In this document: piece by piece, positions 23,971-33,725 of the stretch
How positions within the stretch are numbered: position 1 is the stretch's first letter
Layout of the letters: each line of letters starts with the position of its first letter
Origin: Aeromonas popoffii
Lineage (GTDB): Bacteria > Pseudomonadota > Gammaproteobacteria > Enterobacterales > Aeromonadaceae
Assembly (NCBI RefSeq): GCF_000820025.1
Contig: NZ_CDBI01000059.1
Coordinates: 17,464-81,463 of the forward strand
DNA length: 64,000 nt
Direction: 5' to 3'
The notes under the pieces: model-generated
The model's database searches: none
What the model saw: the letters and a program-made list of their open reading frames with translations, nothing else
Told to the model about the DNA's origin: nothing
Program-made: the position numbers and the translations under genes

Positions 23971-24936
23971 CTATTCGTCGAAGATACCGAAGTGATCCTT
24001 GGCGAAGTTGACCCGCTGCTCCACGTTCATCTTGACCTGGCCCAGCTTCTCTATGGTCTTGAGATTGGGCACCAGGCCGCGACCGTTGGCGATCTGGATG
24101 GCGAGGCCCGGTCGGGCGTTGAGCTCCAGCAGCATGGGGCCACGGAACTTGTCCAGCACCATGTCGGTGCCTATGTAGCCAAGGCCCGACATTTCGTAAC
24201 AGGAGGCCGCCAGGGTTAGCAGTGTGTCCCAGTGGGGCACCTTGAGTTCATACAGATCGAGGCCAGTATCCGGGTGATGACGCAGCGGATTGCCAAACTG
24301 CACCGCCCGCAGTGCCCGGCCAGTGCGCAGGCACAGGCCCACGCCCACGGCGCCCTGGTGCAGGTTCGCCTTGCCGTCGGAGGCGGCGGTGGAGAGGCGC
24401 ATCATGGCCATCACGGGGAAGCCCTTGAAGATGATCACCCGCGCATCGGGCACCCCTTCGAATGAGTAGCCATCGAAGACATCGTCGAAGTTGATGAGGC
24501 CCTCCACCAGCGCCACGTCGGGCTTGCCGCCCAACGAATAGAGACCAGCCAGTATGTTGGAAACATGGCGCTCCAGATCCTGACCGTTGCTGGCGCTACC
24601 GTTGGGTTTGTAGAAGAGACCATCTTGCTGACGCAGGATCACCAGGATCCCTTTACCGCCCGAACCGCGAGCCGGCTTGATGCAGAAACCCGGCCAATCC
24701 TTGACCAGCGTGGTGATGCGGGTCACGTCGTGCTGGGCGCGGATGGTCCCGATCAGTTCCGGCACAGTCACCCCCGCATCCAGTGCGATGCGCTTGGTCT
24801 GCAGCTTGTCATCCACCAGGGGATAGAGGCTGCGCGGGTTGTAGCGGCTGATGTAGGAGTGGTTACGCTTGTTCATGCCGAGGATGCCTGCCTGGGACAG
24901 GCTCCACGGGGTGGTGTATTTTTCCCAGAACCACAT
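23971..24936 (-). CDS. Alpha-L-glutamate ligase-like ATP-grasp protein
   Basis: This 321-residue RimK-related ATP-grasp enzyme starts MWFWEKYTTPWSL. The ATP-binding segment FCIKPARGSGGKGILVI is at about 88-104 and the metal-binding tail has GPMLLELNARPGLAIQIANG (about 280-299). Such ligases join an amino acid, often glutamate, to a carboxyl group, but the substrate of this subfamily is unknown. It is the last gene of a tight three-gene cluster: three bases separate it from the inactive transglutaminase gene, which is itself three bases from the retropepsin-like gene. This conserved triad implies a joint role at the cell envelope. Confidence 0.88.
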   Translation of the reverse strand: MWFWEKYTTPWSLSQAGILGMNKRNHSYISRYNPRSLYPLVDDKLQTKRIALDAGVTVPELIGTIRAQHDVTRITTLVKDWPGFCIKPARGSGGKGILVILRQQDGLFYKPNGSASNGQDLERHVSNILAGLYSLGGKPDVALVEGLINFDDVFDGYSFEGVPDARVIIFKGFPVMAMMRLSTAASDGKANLHQGAVGVGLCLRTGRALRAVQFGNPLRHHPDTGLDLYELKVPHWDTLLTLAASCYEMSGLGYIGTDMVLDKFRGPMLLELNARPGLAIQIANGRGLVPNLKTIEKLGQVKMNVEQRVNFAKDHFGIFDE

Positions 24937-24939
24937 CTG

Positions 24940-26478
24940 TTACTTGTCCTTACCTGGGGTGGCGCCAGACTTGATCTCGTTCACCAGCGGTTTGAAACGC
25001 TTGAGCTCGCTCAGCTTGTAGCCGGTGTAGTTACCCAGCAGCAGCACGGTCGCCATCAGCACCAACTGCAGGCCGAGGAAGTTGAAGGTGAGGTGGCGGA
25101 TCAGTTCGTTGTCCATCGCCAGGTAGGCGATGACGGCCACCAGCAGGGAGCCGCCACCCTGGCGGAACACCTCTTTCGAGCCCTCTTCTTCCCACAGGAT
25201 GGACATACGTTCGATGGTCCAGGAGAGGATGATCATCGGGAAGAAGGTGATCTTCATGCCGTCGGTCAGCCCCAGCTTGAAGGCGAACGCGGAGAAGATG
25301 CCGATCATCGAAATCACCATGATGATGATGGCCGATATCCGCGCCACCAGCAGCAGGTTGAGCCGCGACAAGTACGAACGGATGATGAGGCCGGTCCCGA
25401 CGATAAGCAGGAAACCCACCAGACCGGTAATCAGCTGGGTCTGGATAAAGGCGACCGCGATCAGCACAGGCATGAAGGTGCCGGAGGTCTTGATCCCGAC
25501 GATAACCCGCAGGAATACCACCATCAGCACACCGATGGGGATCAGCAGCAAGCCCTTGAACAGGGTCTGCTCTTCCAGCGGCAGGCCGTGGATGGAGAAG
25601 TTGAGAATATCGGACTTCTCGAATTTCTGGGCCAGCGCCACGTTGACCGGTTGCTCCTGCTCGATCATCGAGAAGGTGACACGGGAGTTGTGGCCACCGG
25701 TCACGTCCAGCAGGGCGCCGGAGTTGTACTCCCACAGCAGCAGGTTGGCAGGGCGGCCCTGTTCACCGGTCTGCGGATTGAACAGCTTGTAGTCGGTCGG
25801 GTTGTTGAACACCTGCAGATAATCCACCAGCTCCTGACGACGGCGACCATCTTCCAGGCTCAGGGCCTGCACCACGCGGGCCGGTACATTGGCATTGTTG
25901 AGCAGCTCGGCGATCAGGTTGGCGCGGGTCTTGTGCTTTTTCAGCAGCTCGGCGTTCTGCTCTTGCTTCTCGATCTCCTTGATGATCTCGCGGGTCAGGG
26001 TATAGCCATCGGCAGAGCGCTCCTGGGCACGCTCCAGGATCTGCTTCATGGCGGTGGCGTAGGGCTCGCTCTCGATCTGCTTCTCTATAGCCGGCGGCTG
26101 CGGGTTGGCGGCCGGTTTGGCATGGGCATCTGCCATCATGTCGACGCGGTAGTAGAGCTCCTGACGGCCGGAGGCGGTACGGATCGACCACTCGGCGCGG
26201 GCATCACCGTCTTTCTCGACAAACGACAGGCCATAGCCCGGGCTCGCGGCGTTCTCGTTCATCAGGGTGAAACCGGGCTGAGTGCCCGGAATGGCCAGGG
26301 AGGCGATCACAGGTTCGCCGGTGGCTTCAAATTCCAGTTTGGCTTCGATGGACCAGATCTGGCGCTTTTCACCGGGCGTGAGCGGCACATCCAACGCTAT
26401 GTGGTGATAAAACGTCATCCCCAAGCCGACAATGTACAGCAGGGCGACCAGCAAATAGAACGGCTTACGGGAAACCAT
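24940..26478 (-). CDS. Inactive transglutaminase / 7-TM (UUP1-like) membrane protein
   Basis: This is a 512-residue inner-membrane protein. One N-terminal transmembrane helix (LLVALLYIVGLGMTFYHHIA) is followed by a periplasmic region of about 230 residues. That region includes KTRANLIAELLNNANVPARVVQALSLEDG, which aligns with the transglutaminase core but lacks its catalytic cysteine. About seven transmembrane helices then follow (from about 265 to 490). This fusion is known as the inactive-transglutaminase 7TM family; its function is not established. It is sandwiched with 3-base gaps between the ATP-grasp ligase and retropepsin-like genes, so the three are one transcription and probably functional unit. 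Confidence 0.87.
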   Translation of the reverse strand: MVSRKPFYLLVALLYIVGLGMTFYHHIALDVPLTPGEKRQIWSIEAKLEFEATGEPVIASLAIPGTQPGFTLMNENAASPGYGLSFVEKDGDARAEWSIRTASGRQELYYRVDMMADAHAKPAANPQPPAIEKQIESEPYATAMKQILERAQERSADGYTLTREIIKEIEKQEQNAELLKKHKTRANLIAELLNNANVPARVVQALSLEDGRRRQELVDYLQVFNNPTDYKLFNPQTGEQGRPANLLLWEYNSGALLDVTGGHNSRVTFSMIEQEQPVNVALAQKFEKSDILNFSIHGLPLEEQTLFKGLLLIPIGVLMVVFLRVIVGIKTSGTFMPVLIAVAFIQTQLITGLVGFLLIVGTGLIIRSYLSRLNLLLVARISAIIIMVISMIGIFSAFAFKLGLTDGMKITFFPMIILSWTIERMSILWEEEGSKEVFRQGGGSLLVAVIAYLAMDNELIRHLTFNFLGLQLVLMATVLLLGNYTGYKLSELKRFKPLVNEIKSGATPGKDK

Positions 26479-26481
26479 GGA

Positions 26482-27270
26482 TTATTTCACATCCTTGAGC
26501 TTGGGTTTGGGTTGGATATACTCGCGGGCCACATCAACGACGGCGATGTCTTTCAAGAACTCACGACCCAGCAGCACGGGGAAGGTCATGTCGCTGCGAT
26601 CTTTGAGGGTAAATTCGGCTTTCTCGGTCATGTCGCCAATGCGCACGGCCAGACGGACCACCGGACGACGGTCGAGGTCGTCGGCGGAAGCCTGACGCAC
26701 CCGCACGTGACGCACCAGCGGCGCTTCGATCTGGATCTTGTCATCCATCTCCTGGTGGCTCAGGAAGAAGCGCACCCAGTTTTTGCCGTTGCGCTCGAAG
26801 ATGGTGATGTCCTGGGCGCTGATGGAGGAGGTGGTGGCACCGGTATCGACCCGCGCCTGGAAGGCGTCATTGGCGGCGTCTACCCAGATCCACTCGGCTT
26901 CACCGACCAGCAGTTTGCCATCGACCGTGTGGCCCTGGCTTGGCGCCTGGCACTTCTCGGTCGGGATCGCCATGGGCTTGGGTGGCTCGGGCGGCAAGGA
27001 TTCGAGCTTGCTATCGACTTTTTTCACGGACTCTTTCATGTTGTTGACATCAGTGTTGAGCTGAACCAGCAGGTGCTGTTGCTGCACGTACTGCTTCTGT
27101 TGCTGTTCCATGGATGTTTGCAGACGTTGCTCGCTCAGAGTGATCTCGGTGCGAAGCTCGGCCAGCGTCAAGGTAGGTACCGGGGGCGCTTTCTCCATAC
27201 TGACACACCCGCCGAGACTGAGCAGGGAGAGCAGGGTCATTCCTTTAAATTTGCTTTTCATGTCATTCAT
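26482..27270 (-). CDS. Retropepsin-like zinc-protease family (PF05618) lipoprotein
   Basis: This 262-residue lipoprotein has a lipobox LGGC at about 20-23. A coiled-coil stretch (EQRLQTSMEQQQKQYVQQQHL, about 50-95) follows, then a retropepsin-like domain with the aspartyl motif VDTGATTSSISA (about 145) and VLLGREFLKDI (about 230). The family is annotated as putative ATP-dependent zinc protease and includes the RimB-type proteins that work with ATP-grasp ligases. It opens the three-gene cluster and presumably sits at the periplasmic face of a membrane, close to the transglutaminase-like protein. The ATG at 27270 has AGGAAG nine bases upstream. Confidence 0.85.
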   Translation of the reverse strand: MNDMKSKFKGMTLLSLLSLGGCVSMEKAPPVPTLTLAELRTEITLSEQRLQTSMEQQQKQYVQQQHLLVQLNTDVNNMKESVKKVDSKLESLPPEPPKPMAIPTEKCQAPSQGHTVDGKLLVGEAEWIWVDAANDAFQARVDTGATTSSISAQDITIFERNGKNWVRFFLSHQEMDDKIQIEAPLVRHVRVRQASADDLDRRPVVRLAVRIGDMTEKAEFTLKDRSDMTFPVLLGREFLKDIAVVDVAREYIQPKPKLKDVK

Positions 27271-27322
27271 TTAACTGTGCTTCCTGGAATTGGGTCAGTG
27301 TAACTTCCACAGGCGCCATCGG

Positions 27323-28300
27323 CTAGTCTTTGGCCTTTCTGGCAATCAGTACGGCACGTTTCGGCGCCGGGTGTCCTTCCACCGTGAGCGCTGGGTCTTG
27401 AGGGTCCAGGTAATCGCTCAGTGATTCATTTATCATCCAGTCGGTACGACGCTGTTCGTCGGTGCTGGTCATATTCTCGTCCACGATACGCACATCGGTA
27501 AATCCGCAGCGCTCGACCCAGAGCTTGAGCGCGGTGCTTGAGGGGATGAACCAGACGTTACGCATCTTGCCGTAGCGATCAGTGGGCACCAATACATCGT
27601 TGACGCCGCCATCGATCACCAGGGTTTCCAGTATCAGCTCGCCATCGTCTTTCAGCTGATTGCGCAACTGCTCTATGTGCTCGATGGGGGATTTGCGGTG
27701 ATAGAGCACCCCCATGGAGAAGACGGTGTCAAAGGCGCGCAGCGCCGGCAGCTCCTGAATGCCCAGCGGCAGCAGGTGGGCGCGCTGGTCGCCGCCGAGA
27801 AAGTGGCGGATGGCCTCGAACTGGCAGAGAAACAGGGGGCTCGGATCTATGCCGACCGCGAGTTTGGCCCCTTCCCCCACCATGCGCCAGAGGTGATAAC
27901 CGCTGCCGCAGCCCACATCCAGTACATAGCGACCGGCCAGCGGACTGATATGGGGCAATACCCGATCCCACTTCCAGTCGGAGCGCCATTCGGTGTCGAT
28001 GTGGATGCCGTGCACAGTAAATGGGCCCTTGCGCCAGGGCATGAAGTGGCGCAGCAGGCTCTCGACCTTCTTGCGCTCCCCCTCGCCGAGGCTTTCGGCC
28101 CCGCCTATCTCGACCCGGCTTTGCAGCTCTATGTGTCCGGGGGATACCACCGGCAGCTTGTTTAGGGCACGGTTCCAGCGCGGCAGGTCCCCGTGCTGGT
28201 TGTCATGTTGCCAGGCGTGCAGCTGGGCGGGCAGGGTATGCAGCCAGTGGCTCAGCCGGTTTTTGGCGATCAGTTGATAAAAATGGGCAAAGTCGATCAT
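27323..28300 (-). CDS. cmoB: tRNA U34 carboxymethyltransferase
   Basis: This 325-residue enzyme transfers the carboxymethyl group from carboxy-S-adenosylmethionine to 5-hydroxyuridine at tRNA position 34, giving cmo5U. It has an N-terminal helical part ([21 protein letters not shown]). The Rossmann methyltransferase motif is [18 protein letters not shown] (about 130), and [16 protein letters not shown] (about 195) is typical of CmoB. It lies three bases after cmoA, which makes the cofactor, so the two form an operon. Confidence 0.95.
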   Translation of the reverse strand: MIDFAHFYQLIAKNRLSHWLHTLPAQLHAWQHDNQHGDLPRWNRALNKLPVVSPGHIELQSRVEIGGAESLGEGERKKVESLLRHFMPWRKGPFTVHGIHIDTEWRSDWKWDRVLPHISPLAGRYVLDVGCGSGYHLWRMVGEGAKLAVGIDPSPLFLCQFEAIRHFLGGDQRAHLLPLGIQELPALRAFDTVFSMGVLYHRKSPIEHIEQLRNQLKDDGELILETLVIDGGVNDVLVPTDRYGKMRNVWFIPSSTALKLWVERCGFTDVRIVDENMTSTDEQRRTDWMINESLSDYLDPQDPALTVEGHPAPKRAVLIARKAKD

Positions 28301-28303
28301 GGC

Positions 28304-29437
<1,134 letters not shown>

Positions 29438-30286
29438 CTAAAAGCGCAGCACGCCCTGGCGCGCGCGATCGTTTTCCCCCGGCCAGGGGGCCATCTCCTG
29501 ACCCAACAGGCGGGTTATCTGACGGGCCAGCTCGGGTGACTGGGCATTGTCAGCGGTATGTATAAAGAGGTAGAGATCCTTTCCCTCCGCCAGCCACTGA
29601 CGCCAGTGGGGTAGCCAGCCTGGCAGGAAGGGGCGATTGGCGGCCGGATCCGGCAGACCGATGAGCCGTACCACGGGGGCACTGGCGGTAGCCAACAGAT
29701 GCACCGGCAGTCTGGGCTTCTTGCCCTGGGCATCTATCATGGCTGCCGTGGTGGCTGGCACAGAGAACAGCGGCCGGCTGTCGAGCATGATGCGGTTGAT
29801 GCCTTTTTCCATCAGCATCCGATTCAGGCTGCGCTCCGCCTCGCCTTTGGCGAAGAAATCGGGGTGGCGCACCTCGAGGGCATAGCGAAACTGTGTCGGC
29901 AGCCGGTTGAAGAATTCAGCGAGACGGGGAAGGCCGCTCGGGCCGAAGCGGGCAGGTAGTTGCAGCTTGAGCAACCCCAGCTTGTCGTGCAGCGGGGTGA
30001 GCAGCCGGATAAAGTCGGTCACCTGTTTGTCGGCGCCCACCAGATCGCTCTGGTGGCTGATCTCTTTCGGAAACTTGAAGCTGAAGCGAAAGTGAGCGGG
30101 CACCGCATCGGCCCAGCGTCTCACTGTTTCCGGGGTCGGCGAAGCGTAGAAGGTGGTGTTGCCTTCTACCGTGTTGAACACCCGGGCGTAGTGGGCGAGG
30201 TGCTCGGCGGGTTTGGCGCCCACGCCCAATAATTGACCGGGCCAGGCCGGGTGTGACCATTGTGGCAGGCCCAAAAAGAGGCTCAT
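29438..30286 (-). CDS. DUF72 domain protein (YecE-like)
   Basis: This 282-residue cytosolic TIM-barrel-like protein starts MSLFLGLPQWSHPAWPG, continues with HYARVFNTVEGNTTFYASP (about 35), then FRFSFKFPKEISH (about 68), and has RYALEVRHPDFF (about 135). These are the usual DUF72/YecE motifs. No reaction is established for the family. It is a single gene divergent from aspS. E. coli yecE also lies in the aspS-cmoAB-yebC neighbourhood, so the location supports the assignment. Confidence 0.88.
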   Translation of the reverse strand: MSLFLGLPQWSHPAWPGQLLGVGAKPAEHLAHYARVFNTVEGNTTFYASPTPETVRRWADAVPAHFRFSFKFPKEISHQSDLVGADKQVTDFIRLLTPLHDKLGLLKLQLPARFGPSGLPRLAEFFNRLPTQFRYALEVRHPDFFAKGEAERSLNRMLMEKGINRIMLDSRPLFSVPATTAAMIDAQGKKPRLPVHLLATASAPVVRLIGLPDPAANRPFLPGWLPHWRQWLAEGKDLYLFIHTADNAQSPELARQITRLLGQEMAPWPGENDRARQGVLRF

Positions 30287-30374
30287 GGCGGATCCTGTCT
30301 GCGGGTTTATCTCGTTTTGCGCCCATTTTTTGTCTTGAGATGTAAAAAACAGGGCAAAGGGGGCTGCTGGCCAT

Positions 30375-30715
30375 TTTACCCAAATGGGGGTTTTCCTCTA
30401 TAATGCCAGCCCTTTTGTTTGCCAATGGTTGTGACTCACGCCGCTGTGCGCATATTGTGGCGACGGTAGCGGCCATGAATTGGCCAAACAACGACGCTTT
30501 CCGATGCCCTCTGACCGACTCCGGCCGCTTGCCAGCCGCCTCTGGTCGAGCCGATATCGGTGGCAGGTGTCCGATCCCGGGGGTCGGACGGTATGAGACA
30601 GATTTCAAACCGGGCAAGAACAAGACTCTGGCCAGCTGTGAGACAGACGGTGCTTGCCAGTCGTGCCCGGCGACCCAGGTTCACCGTCTCTCTACAATTT
30701 CGAAGGAAGAAGTCC
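30375..30715 (+). promoter_or_regulatory. Likely aspS promoter and long 5' leader
   Basis: TATAAT at 30399-30404 with TTTACC at 30375-30380 (18-base spacing) is a plausible sigma-70 promoter. It would give an aspS leader of roughly 305 bases. The leader contains a hairpin GTCCGA / TCGGAC at 30569-30589, two copies of TGAGACAGA (near 30594 and 30640) and no supportable gene. A longer leader than aspS needs suggests unassigned regulation or a nearer unrecognised promoter. Confidence 0.45.
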
Positions 30716-32482
30716 ATGCGCTCTATCTATTGCGGACAGGTCAATGAGGCCCATGCTGGGCAGACCATTACATTGTGCGGTTGGGTCCATCGTCGTCGCG
30801 ACCTGGGCGGCCTCATCTTTATCGACATGCGTGACCGGGAAGGGATCGTGCAGGTGTTCTTCGATCCGGACAAGCCGGACGCCTTCGCCCTGGCCTCCGA
30901 ACTGCGCGGCGAGTTCTGCATTCAGGTCTCCGGTGTGGTACGTACCCGTCCCGACTCCCAGCGCAACAGCGACATGGCCACCGGCGCCATCGAAGTGTTC
31001 GCCCACGAGCTCACCATCATCAACCGCGCCGAGCCGTTGCCGCTGGACTTCAACCAGGTCAACAGCGAAGAGCAGCGCCTCAAGTTCCGTTATCTGGACT
31101 TGCGTCGCCCCGAGATGGCCAAGTACCTGAAGACCCGTGCCAAGGCCAGCGCCTTCGTGCGCCGCTTCATGGACGAGCACGGCTTCCTCGACATCGAAAC
31201 CCCCATGCTGACCAAGGCCACCCCGGAAGGTGCCCGTGACTATCTGGTGCCGAGCCGGGTGCACAAGGGCAAGTTCTACGCCCTGCCGCAGTCCCCGCAG
31301 CTGTTCAAGCAGTTGCTGATGATGTCCGGCTTCGACCGCTACTACCAGATCGTCAAGTGCTTCCGTGACGAAGACCTGCGTGCCGACCGCCAGCCGGAAT
31401 TCACCCAGATCGACGTGGAGACCTCCTTCATGACAGCGCCGCAAGTGCGCGAGCTGATGGAAGAGATGATCCGCAACCTGTGGCAACACGTGCTGGCCGT
31501 GGATCTGGGCGACTTCCCGGTGATGACCTTCGACGAAGCCATGCGTCGTTTTGGCTCCGACAAGCCGGACCTGCGTCTGCCGATGGAGCTGGTCGATGTG
31601 GCAGACCTGCTGACTAATGTCGAGTTTGCCGTGTTTGCCGGCCCCGCCAACGACCCGAAAGGCCGTGTGGCAGCCCTGAAAGTGCCGGGCGGCGCCGAGC
31701 TGTCCCGCAAGCAGATCGACGAGTACACCAAGTTCGTCGGCATCTACGGTGCCAAGGGCCTGGCCTGGATGAAGGTCAATCATGCTGGAAGCGGCCTCGA
31801 AGGCGTACAGTCTCCGGTTGCCAAGTTCCTCTCCGATGAGATAGTGCGTGAGATCCTGACCCGTACCGGCGCGGCCGACGGCGACATCATCTTCTTCGGC
31901 GCAGACAGCAAGAAAGTGGTGGCCGATGCCATCGGTGCCCTGCGTCTGAAAGTGGGCCGCGATCTGGGTCTGATGGAAAACAGCTGGAAGCCGCTGTGGG
32001 TCATCGACTTCCCCATGTTCGAGGAAGACAGCGAAGGCGGCCTGGCGGCCATGCACCACCCCTTCACCGCCCCGAGCAACCTGGGCCCGAGCGAGCTGAA
32101 AGCCAACCCGCTCAGCGCCTATGCCAACGCCTACGACATGGTCATCAATGGCTACGAAGTGGGTGGCGGCTCTGTGCGTATCCACAACAGCGAGATGCAG
32201 GCCACTGTATTCGACATCCTGGGTATCACCCCGGCCGAGCAGCGCCTCAAGTTCGGCTTCCTGCTGGATGCGCTGAAGTACGGTACCCCGCCGCACGCCG
32301 GTCTGGCCTTCGGCCTGGATCGCCTGAGCATGCTGCTGACCGGTACCGACAACATCCGGGACGTGATTGCCTTCCCGAAAACCACGGCGGCCGCCTGTCT
32401 GATGACTGACGCCCCCAGCTTTGCCAACCAGGCGCAGATGAGCGAACTGGCGATTGCGACGACCGTCAAGGGTGATGAATAA
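30716..32482 (+). CDS. aspS: Aspartyl-tRNA synthetase
   Basis: This 588-residue class II synthetase charges tRNA-Asp. The N-terminal OB-fold anticodon-binding domain includes [21 protein letters not shown]. Motif 2 appears as [18 protein letters not shown] (about 217-234), and the bacterial GAD insertion lies around 290-420. Motif 3 is [15 protein letters not shown] (about 530). The start at 30716 (MRSIYCGQV) has GGAAGA upstream; the frame is open a further 52 codons but those do not match the family. yebC follows 92 bases later, probably on the same transcript. Confidence 0.97.
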   Translation: MRSIYCGQVNEAHAGQTITLCGWVHRRRDLGGLIFIDMRDREGIVQVFFDPDKPDAFALASELRGEFCIQVSGVVRTRPDSQRNSDMATGAIEVFAHELTIINRAEPLPLDFNQVNSEEQRLKFRYLDLRRPEMAKYLKTRAKASAFVRRFMDEHGFLDIETPMLTKATPEGARDYLVPSRVHKGKFYALPQSPQLFKQLLMMSGFDRYYQIVKCFRDEDLRADRQPEFTQIDVETSFMTAPQVRELMEEMIRNLWQHVLAVDLGDFPVMTFDEAMRRFGSDKPDLRLPMELVDVADLLTNVEFAVFAGPANDPKGRVAALKVPGGAELSRKQIDEYTKFVGIYGAKGLAWMKVNHAGSGLEGVQSPVAKFLSDEIVREILTRTGAADGDIIFFGADSKKVVADAIGALRLKVGRDLGLMENSWKPLWVIDFPMFEEDSEGGLAAMHHPFTAPSNLGPSELKANPLSAYANAYDMVINGYEVGGGSVRIHNSEMQATVFDILGITPAEQRLKFGFLLDALKYGTPPHAGLAFGLDRLSMLLTGTDNIRDVIAFPKTTAAACLMTDAPSFANQAQMSELAIATTVKGDE

Positions 32483-32574
32483 GCCGGCATCCGGCACAGT
32501 CCCGGCCGCGCCCAGCGCGGCCTACCCGGTCACTTTGTGTTATTGAAATCTAAAAAATATAACGGAGAGTCTCT

Positions 32575-33315
32575 ATGGCAGGTCACAGTAAATGGGCCAA
32601 CATCAAACACCGCAAGGCAGCTCAGGATGCCAAGCGCGGCAAGATCTTCACCAAGCTGATCCGTGAAATCACCACCTCTGCCCGTATCGGCGATCCGGAT
32701 CCCGCCAACAACCCGCGTCTGCGTGCGGCGGTGACGGCAGCCCTGACCAGCAACATGACCCGCGAAACCATCAACCGCGCCATCGCACGTGGGGCCGGTG
32801 GTGGCGACGGCGAGCAGCTTGAGACCATCGTCTACGAAGGTTACGGCCCGGCAGGCTCCGCCGTGATGGTGGAGTGTCTGACCGACAACCGTAACCGTAC
32901 CGTGGCGGAAGTGCGTCATGCCTTCAGCAAGAGCGGCGGTAACCTGGGGACCGATGGCTCGGTCGCCTACCTGTTCAGCAAGAAAGGGCTGCTGACCTTC
33001 GTCGGTGTCGATGAAGATGCCCTGATGGATGCGGCACTGGAAGCGGGCGCCGACGACGTGGTGACCGAAGAGGATGGTTCCATCGAGGTGTACACCACCC
33101 CGAACGATTTCGGTACCGTGCTGGATGCGCTGGAAGCCGCCGGCTTCAAGGCACAGAACGCCGAAGTGACCATGATCCCTTCTACCGAAGCCGAGCTGGA
33201 TGCGGAAACCGCGCCCAAGCTGATGCGTCTGATCGACATGCTGGAAGATTTGGACGACGTGCAGGAGGTGTACCACAACGGCTCCATCTCCGACGAAGTC
33301 GCCGCGACACTCTGA
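32575..33315 (+). CDS. yebC: YebC family protein (ribosome/transcription-associated regulator)
   Basis: This 246-residue protein starts [22 protein letters not shown], the hallmark of the YebC/TACO1 family. The family is described as DNA-binding regulators and, more recently, as helpers of translation through polyproline stretches. GGAG precedes the ATG. The aspS-yebC order is the enteric one, though the usual ruvC is not in the window. The last about 50 bases of the gene are repeated twice, in degenerate form, just after the stop (see 33263-33480). Confidence 0.95.
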   Translation: MAGHSKWANIKHRKAAQDAKRGKIFTKLIREITTSARIGDPDPANNPRLRAAVTAALTSNMTRETINRAIARGAGGGDGEQLETIVYEGYGPAGSAVMVECLTDNRNRTVAEVRHAFSKSGGNLGTDGSVAYLFSKKGLLTFVGVDEDALMDAALEAGADDVVTEEDGSIEVYTTPNDFGTVLDALEAAGFKAQNAEVTMIPSTEAELDAETAPKLMRLIDMLEDLDDVQEVYHNGSISDEVAATL

Positions 33316-33480
33316 TCGTCAGGGTACACACGCGAGGAGGTGGTATCACAACGGCACCACCTTTCTCCGACGACGTCGCCGCGACACTCTGATCGTCAGG
33401 GTACACACGCGAGGAGGTGGTATCACAACAGCGCCACCTTGCTCCGATGAAGTGGCCGCGACGCTCAGAACGCTCGCACA
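33263..33480 (+). repeat. Three tandem copies of the yebC 3' end
   Basis: AGGAGGTG starts units at 33263, 33335 and 33412 (periods 72 and 77 bases). Unit 1 is the real yebC end and stop. Unit 2 keeps CGTCGCCGCGACACTCTGATCG but has five extra bases, so it is out of frame. Unit 3 is more diverged and ends before the terminator. Units 1 and 2 share an exact downstream flank (GTCAGGGTACACACGCGAG), so the duplicated block included the stop and the intergenic bases. Confidence 0.92.
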
Positions 33481-33489
33481 CAGACAGCA

Positions 33490-33518
33490 AACGGCAGCCC
33501 ACGGGCTGCCGTTTTTTT
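33490..33518 (+). terminator. Terminator of the aspS-yebC unit
   Basis: Stem AACGGCAGCCC / GGGCTGCCGTT with a short loop and a seven-T tract. Confidence 0.93.
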
Positions 33519-33725
33519 ATGCCGGTTTTGCACCCGCAGGCCGCACTGGCCGTGGTATTTCCCTGCCTTAATTTTCCCTTAAGTTTGGCAACTTAAGCTG
33601 CCTGCAGTGTCCGGGCGCCCCAGCCCCTTGCCGCGCTTGCCTTCAGGAGGCGCGGCAAGCGAGCACTCACAACCGGTGCCCCCATGCAGGGGCCCCAGTC
33701 CTGCCTGGTTTGTCGGAGTATCGTT

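Noticed and set aside
24565..27303. 912-codon plus-strand open frame opposite the ATP-grasp/transglutaminase/retropepsin cluster
   Set aside because: It spans three well-supported minus-strand genes. The composition (His, Gln, Asp, Gly) is that of an antisense shadow and there is no domain.
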